Assembly (NCBI GenBank): GCA_945869755.1
Contig: CAMBPW010000012.1
Location: 1 to 17,415 of the forward strand
Direction of reading: 5' to 3'
Origin: an uncultured Gemella sp.
GTDB lineage: Bacteria; Bacillota; Bacilli; Staphylococcales; Gemellaceae
Length of the DNA: 17,415 nucleotides
Shown here: positions 14,580-17,415 of the stretch, piece by piece
Layout: each line of letters begins with the position of its first letter
How positions within the stretch are numbered: position 1 is the stretch's first letter
Translations under genes and position numbers: made by a program
Notes under the pieces: model-generated
Seen by the model: the letters and a program-made list of their open reading frames with translations, nothing else
Database searches by the model: none
Told to the model about the DNA's origin: nothing

Positions 14580-15170
14580 ATGAAATTATTAGAGCAAATG
14601 GTAAAGAACGATGGAAAAGTATATCCGAACAATGTATTAAAAGTAGATTCATTTATAAACCATCAAATAAACCCAAAACTTATGTTAGAGATGGCGAATA
14701 GTTTTTACAATTATTTTAAAGAAAAAAGAGTTACAAAAATTTTAACTATTGAGGCTAGTGGAATAGCTCCAGCAATTTTAGTAGCAAATTTATTTGATGT
14801 TCCAATGGTTTTTGCGAAAAAAAGTGTGCCATCTACACTAACTAGAAATTCATTTTATGAATCTACAGTTCATAGTTATACTAAAAATGTTACAAATAAT
14901 ATTGTAGTGTCTAAAGATTTTCTAAGTTCAGAAGACCGAGTTTTAATAATTGACGATTTTTTAGCTAACGGGCAAGCGGTTTTAGGACTTGCAGACCTTA
15001 TAAGGCAAGCTGGAGGAACTCTATTAGGAGTTGGTATTTTAATTGAGAAAAGTTTTCAAGATGGTAGAAAACTTCTTGAAGAAAAAAATATAGAAGTATG
15101 CTCTCTATGTAGATTAGCTTCACTAGAAAATGAAAAAATAGAATTTAATTTAGCTGATGATGAAAAATAA
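14580..15170 (+). CDS. xpt: Xanthine phosphoribosyltransferase
   Basis: A 196-residue enzyme joining xanthine to PRPP to give XMP for purine salvage. The PRPP-binding motif V-L-I-I-D-D-F-L-A-N-G-Q-A lies at 121-133. The N-terminus keeps L-K-V-D-S-F-I-N-H-Q-I (20-30), and E58-A-S-G-I-A-P at 58-64 matches Xpt of Bacillus closely. I-E-K-S-F-Q at 155-160 is also conserved. The ATG is preceded by AGGGG, a modest ribosome site. guaB follows after 17 bases without a terminator, joining salvage and XMP-forming steps. In many Firmicutes the equivalent operon is under a guanine riboswitch; none is seen here. Confidence 0.95.
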   Translation: MKLLEQMVKNDGKVYPNNVLKVDSFINHQINPKLMLEMANSFYNYFKEKRVTKILTIEASGIAPAILVANLFDVPMVFAKKSVPSTLTRNSFYESTVHSYTKNVTNNIVVSKDFLSSEDRVLIIDDFLANGQAVLGLADLIRQAGGTLLGVGILIEKSFQDGRKLLEEKNIEVCSLCRLASLENEKIEFNLADDEK

Positions 15171-15187
15171 AGATAGGAGAATGATGT

Positions 15188-16651
15188 ATGTGGGAAACAA
15201 AATTTAAAAAAGAAGGATTAACATTTGATGATGTATTATTAGTTCCGGCTCATAGCGAAATATTACCTAAAAAAGTAGATTTAAAAGTAAATTTAACTAA
15301 AAGATTAAAATTATCTATACCTATTTTATCTGCTGCTATGGATACAGTAACAGAACATAAAATGGCTATAGCTATTGCTCGTGAAGGTGGACTAGGTGTT
15401 ATTCATAAAAATATGTCTATAGAAGCACAAGCAGATGAAGTTTTAAAAGTAAAACGTTCTGAAAGTGGTGTAATTACAAATCCATTCTTTTTAACACCAA
15501 ATCATTTAGTAGAAGATGCAGAAGACTTAATGCAACGTTATAAAATTTCTGGTGTTCCTATAGTTAATAATGAAGTTGATAGAGAATTAGTAGGAATTTT
15601 GACGAACAGAGATTTAAGATTTTTAACTAGTTATGATACTCCTATATATGAAGTTATGACAAAAGAAGAATTAATAACAGCACCAGCATCAACTACATTA
15701 GATGAAGCTAGTTATATTTTACGTAAACATAAAATAGAAAAATTACCATTAATAGATGATAACGGAAAATTATCTGGATTAATTACTATTAAAGATATTG
15801 AAAAACTTGCTAAATATCCAAATTCAGCAAAAGATAGCTATGGAAGACTTTTAGTAGCTGCTTCAGTAGGAATTTCTTCAGATACATTTGATAGGGTAGA
15901 AGCACTTGTTAATGCAGGAGTTGATGCAATTGTAGTAGATACTGCACACGGACACTCAAAAGGAGTTCTTGATTTAGTAAAAGCAATTAGAACAAATTAC
16001 CCTGAATTAGATATTATAGCTGGTAATGTAGCTACAGGAGAAGCAGCACGTGCTTTATATAATGCAGGAGCAGATGTTGTAAAAGTAGGTATTGGTCCAG
16101 GTTCAATTTGTACAACTCGTGTAGTTGCAGGGGTAGGTGTTCCACAAATTACTGCTATTTATGATTGTGCTACTGTAGCAAGAGAATTAGGAAAAACTAT
16201 TATAGCAGATGGTGGAATAAAATATTCTGGAGATATAGTAAAAGCATTAGCAGCAGGAGGACATGTTGTAATGCTAGGTTCGATGCTTGCAGGTTGTGAT
16301 GAATCTCCAGGAGAATTTGAAATTTTCCAAGGAAGAAGATTTAAAACATATCGTGGAATGGGTTCACTTGCAGCAATGGAAAAAGGATCAAAAGACAGAT
16401 ATTTCCAAGAAGATGGTAAAAAATTAGTTCCAGAAGGAATTGAAGGTAGAACTCCTTATAAAGGTTCATTAAGTGAAACAGTTTATCAACTTGTAGGTGG
16501 ATTACGTGCAGGTATGGGATATACGGGGTCTAAAAATTTAGAAGAATTAAGAGAAAAATCTCAATTTGTACGTATGACAGGAGCAGGGTTAATTGAATCT
16601 CATCCACATCATGTTCAAATAACGAAAGAATCACCAAATTACTCAAAATAA
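15188..16651 (+). CDS. guaB: Inosine-5'-monophosphate dehydrogenase
   Basis: A 487-residue enzyme oxidising IMP to XMP with NAD, the rate-setting step to GMP. The catalytic cysteine is C308 in G-P-G-S-I-C-T-T-R. Two CBS domains interrupt the barrel (about 95-205, with G-V-P-I-V-N and L-P-L-I-D-D marks). The flap with R-Y-F-Q-E and E-G-I-E-G-R is present near the end. TAGGAGA at 15174-15180 sits seven bases before the ATG at 15188; two nearer out-of-frame ATGs (15181, 15184) lead only to short frames. It is the second gene of the xpt operon. Length is normal and all key parts are intact. Confidence 0.97.
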   Translation: MWETKFKKEGLTFDDVLLVPAHSEILPKKVDLKVNLTKRLKLSIPILSAAMDTVTEHKMAIAIAREGGLGVIHKNMSIEAQADEVLKVKRSESGVITNPFFLTPNHLVEDAEDLMQRYKISGVPIVNNEVDRELVGILTNRDLRFLTSYDTPIYEVMTKEELITAPASTTLDEASYILRKHKIEKLPLIDDNGKLSGLITIKDIEKLAKYPNSAKDSYGRLLVAASVGISSDTFDRVEALVNAGVDAIVVDTAHGHSKGVLDLVKAIRTNYPELDIIAGNVATGEAARALYNAGADVVKVGIGPGSICTTRVVAGVGVPQITAIYDCATVARELGKTIIADGGIKYSGDIVKALAAGGHVVMLGSMLAGCDESPGEFEIFQGRRFKTYRGMGSLAAMEKGSKDRYFQEDGKKLVPEGIEGRTPYKGSLSETVYQLVGGLRAGMGYTGSKNLEELREKSQFVRMTGAGLIESHPHHVQITKESPNYSK

Positions 16652-16659
16652 AAAGTTAA

Positions 16660-16758
16660 TAGACTTACATAAAAGTAAAAAAAGTCTAAGTAGCAAGATA
16701 GATATTTAGATAAAGAAAATTTGTTTTACAAAAATTTTTTCTAAATCTAATAGACTTT
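16660..16758 (+). other. Alternative inverted repeats after guaB
   Basis: TAGACTT (16660-16666) can pair with AAGTCTA (16682-16688). The same AAAGTCTA can instead pair with TAGACTTT (16751-16758), enclosing a second stem AGAT..TTAG (16700-16709) with CTAAATCT (16741-16748). The two pairings exclude each other. No coding region is present. Confidence 0.45.
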
Positions 16759-16760
16759 GT

Positions 16761-16805
16761 AAGGTTGACTAAAAAATTATAATTTTTCAGTCGACCTCTT
16801 TTTGT
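16761..16805 (+). terminator. Terminator of the xpt-guaB operon
   Basis: AGGTTGACT (16762-16770) pairs with AGTCGACCT (16789-16797) with one G-U. The 16-base palindrome between them (16772-16787) extends the stem, and CTCTTTTTG follows. Confidence 0.85.
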
Positions 16806-16841
16806 TCATTGTAAAATAATAGTTATAATAATTGGATAAAA

Positions 16842-16890
16842 AGAAAAAATATTTTTTGAAGTTTGTTACAAACAACAAAAAATATTTTAT
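16842..16890 (-). terminator. Long hairpin, probable terminator of the SnoaL-like gene
   Basis: AAATATTTTTTG (16847-16858) pairs with 16876-16887, and GTTTG/CAAAC pairs inside across matched AA/AA mismatches, with a TTA loop. On the minus strand it is followed by TTTCTTTTTA, fitting termination of the leftward gene. Confidence 0.65.
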
Positions 16891-16933
16891 ATTATAAATC
16901 TCATCAAAAATTATTGATAAAGAAATCTTTTAT

Positions 16934-17335
16934 TTATTCATTAAAATTTATATTAATATATGGATTGTAGTTATTAATTTCGCAACAAAATTCTTGTAAT
17001 TTTTTTATTTTATTGTCGTTAGTCCATTCGACAACGGATATTCCATCAAACTCTACATCTTCTTTTTTATCATTAAGTCTTGCTTTGAAGTGCCACTCTA
17101 CAATAGTTTTATTTTCATTATGAATATAGTATTTAATATCCCAATTTATTACTTCAGCACGCTTGTTCCACTCAAAGAACCAATGTTTAATTGTTTGAAT
17201 ATTTGTATATTTTGGCCCCCAACTTTCTATATAAACAATATCATTTGTAAATATATTGTTTATTCCTAAATTTGTTTTTTGTAACCACATATCAAACCAT
17301 AATTTTATTATTTTTTCTCGCTCTAGTTTTCTCAT
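16934..17335 (-). CDS. SnoaL/NTF2-like domain protein
   Basis: A 133-residue soluble protein with the outline of a cone-shaped NTF2/SnoaL fold: an N-terminal helix (E-K-I-I-K-L-W-F-D-M-W), then W-G-P near 39-41, a helix around W52-F-F-E-W, and a beta-rich second half with I-V-E-W-H-F and G-I-S-V-V-E-W, ending in K-I-x-x-L-Q-E-F. Many such proteins are annotated as nuclear transport factor 2 family; they can be small enzymes or ligand binders and the function cannot be told here. The ATG lacks a strong ribosome site (only TGAGAAA upstream) and starts 14 bases after the stop of a likely upstream gene, suggesting coupling. Confidence 0.75.
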   Translation of the reverse strand: MRKLEREKIIKLWFDMWLQKTNLGINNIFTNDIVYIESWGPKYTNIQTIKHWFFEWNKRAEVINWDIKYYIHNENKTIVEWHFKARLNDKKEDVEFDGISVVEWTNDNKIKKLQEFCCEINNYNPYININFNE

Positions 17336-17349
17336 AGCTAATTTCTCAT

Positions 17350-17415
17350 TTATATATCTAAAATTTCTATATTTGCATTAGTTGTATAAATTACATCTTT
17401 TCTTTCTAAAATTAT
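17350..17415 (-). CDS. Possible C-terminal fragment of an upstream gene cut by the window edge
   Basis: On the minus strand from 17415 an open frame of 21 residues, with a plausible amino acid mix (L-E-R-K-D-V-I-Y-T-T-N-A), ends in TAA at 17352-17350. Its position just before the SnoaL-like start would make a normal operon. The fragment is too short to identify and could be chance. Confidence 0.35.
   Translation of the reverse strand: MILERKDVIYTTNANIEILDI

Overview
The window comes from a very AT-rich, low-GC Gram-positive (Firmicutes) chromosome. Supporting signs are strong AGGAG-type ribosome binding sites, some TTG starts, extended -10 promoters, a lipobox lipoprotein, a LytR-CpsA-Psr protein, UPF0223, VanZ, and the Bacillales-type pairs coaX-hslO and xpt-guaB. 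The gene content and extreme AT bias fit Gemella or a close relative; that assignment is inference. There is no sign of a prophage, insertion sequence, CRISPR array, tRNA or rRNA.

Layout, left to right. (1) 1-252: the 3' end of a YhaM-type exoribonuclease and its terminator. (2) 253-3490: a three-gene operon, with a VTC-fold (polyphosphate-polymerase-like) protein, a DUF4956 membrane protein and a beta-helix lipoprotein of the Cthe_2159 type. It is preceded by a gene-free leader with inverted repeats. (3) 3559-5390: an M3 oligoendopeptidase with its own promoter, sharing a bidirectional terminator with the next block. (4) 6862-5362, minus strand: VanZ-like protein, orphan OmpR-type response regulator, UPF0223 protein. 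(5) 6914-9340: a sodium:solute symporter coupled to an unusual calcineurin-like phosphoesterase. (6) 9339-11211: a MenA-type prenyltransferase and a YkuE-like phosphoesterase with intact metal ligands. (7) 11209-12532: an LCP cell-wall ligase. (8) 12533-12821: an intergenic stretch that looks like an independent structured RNA or leader. (9) 12822-14478: coaX and hslO. (10) 14515-16651: xpt-guaB purine genes under a good promoter. (11) 16652-16933: hairpin-rich intergenic stretch. (12) 17415-16934, minus strand: a SnoaL/NTF2-like protein, probably downstream of another gene cut by the window edge.

Most genes are housekeeping: CoA synthesis, redox chaperone, purine salvage and XMP synthesis, quinone prenylation, peptide turnover, wall-polymer attachment. 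The points most worth a second look are the VTC/DUF4956/beta-helix module, the phosphoesterase lacking canonical metal ligands, and the promoter-structure-terminator unit at 12566-12728. The region after guaB shows a loosely similar structure with mutually exclusive pairings.
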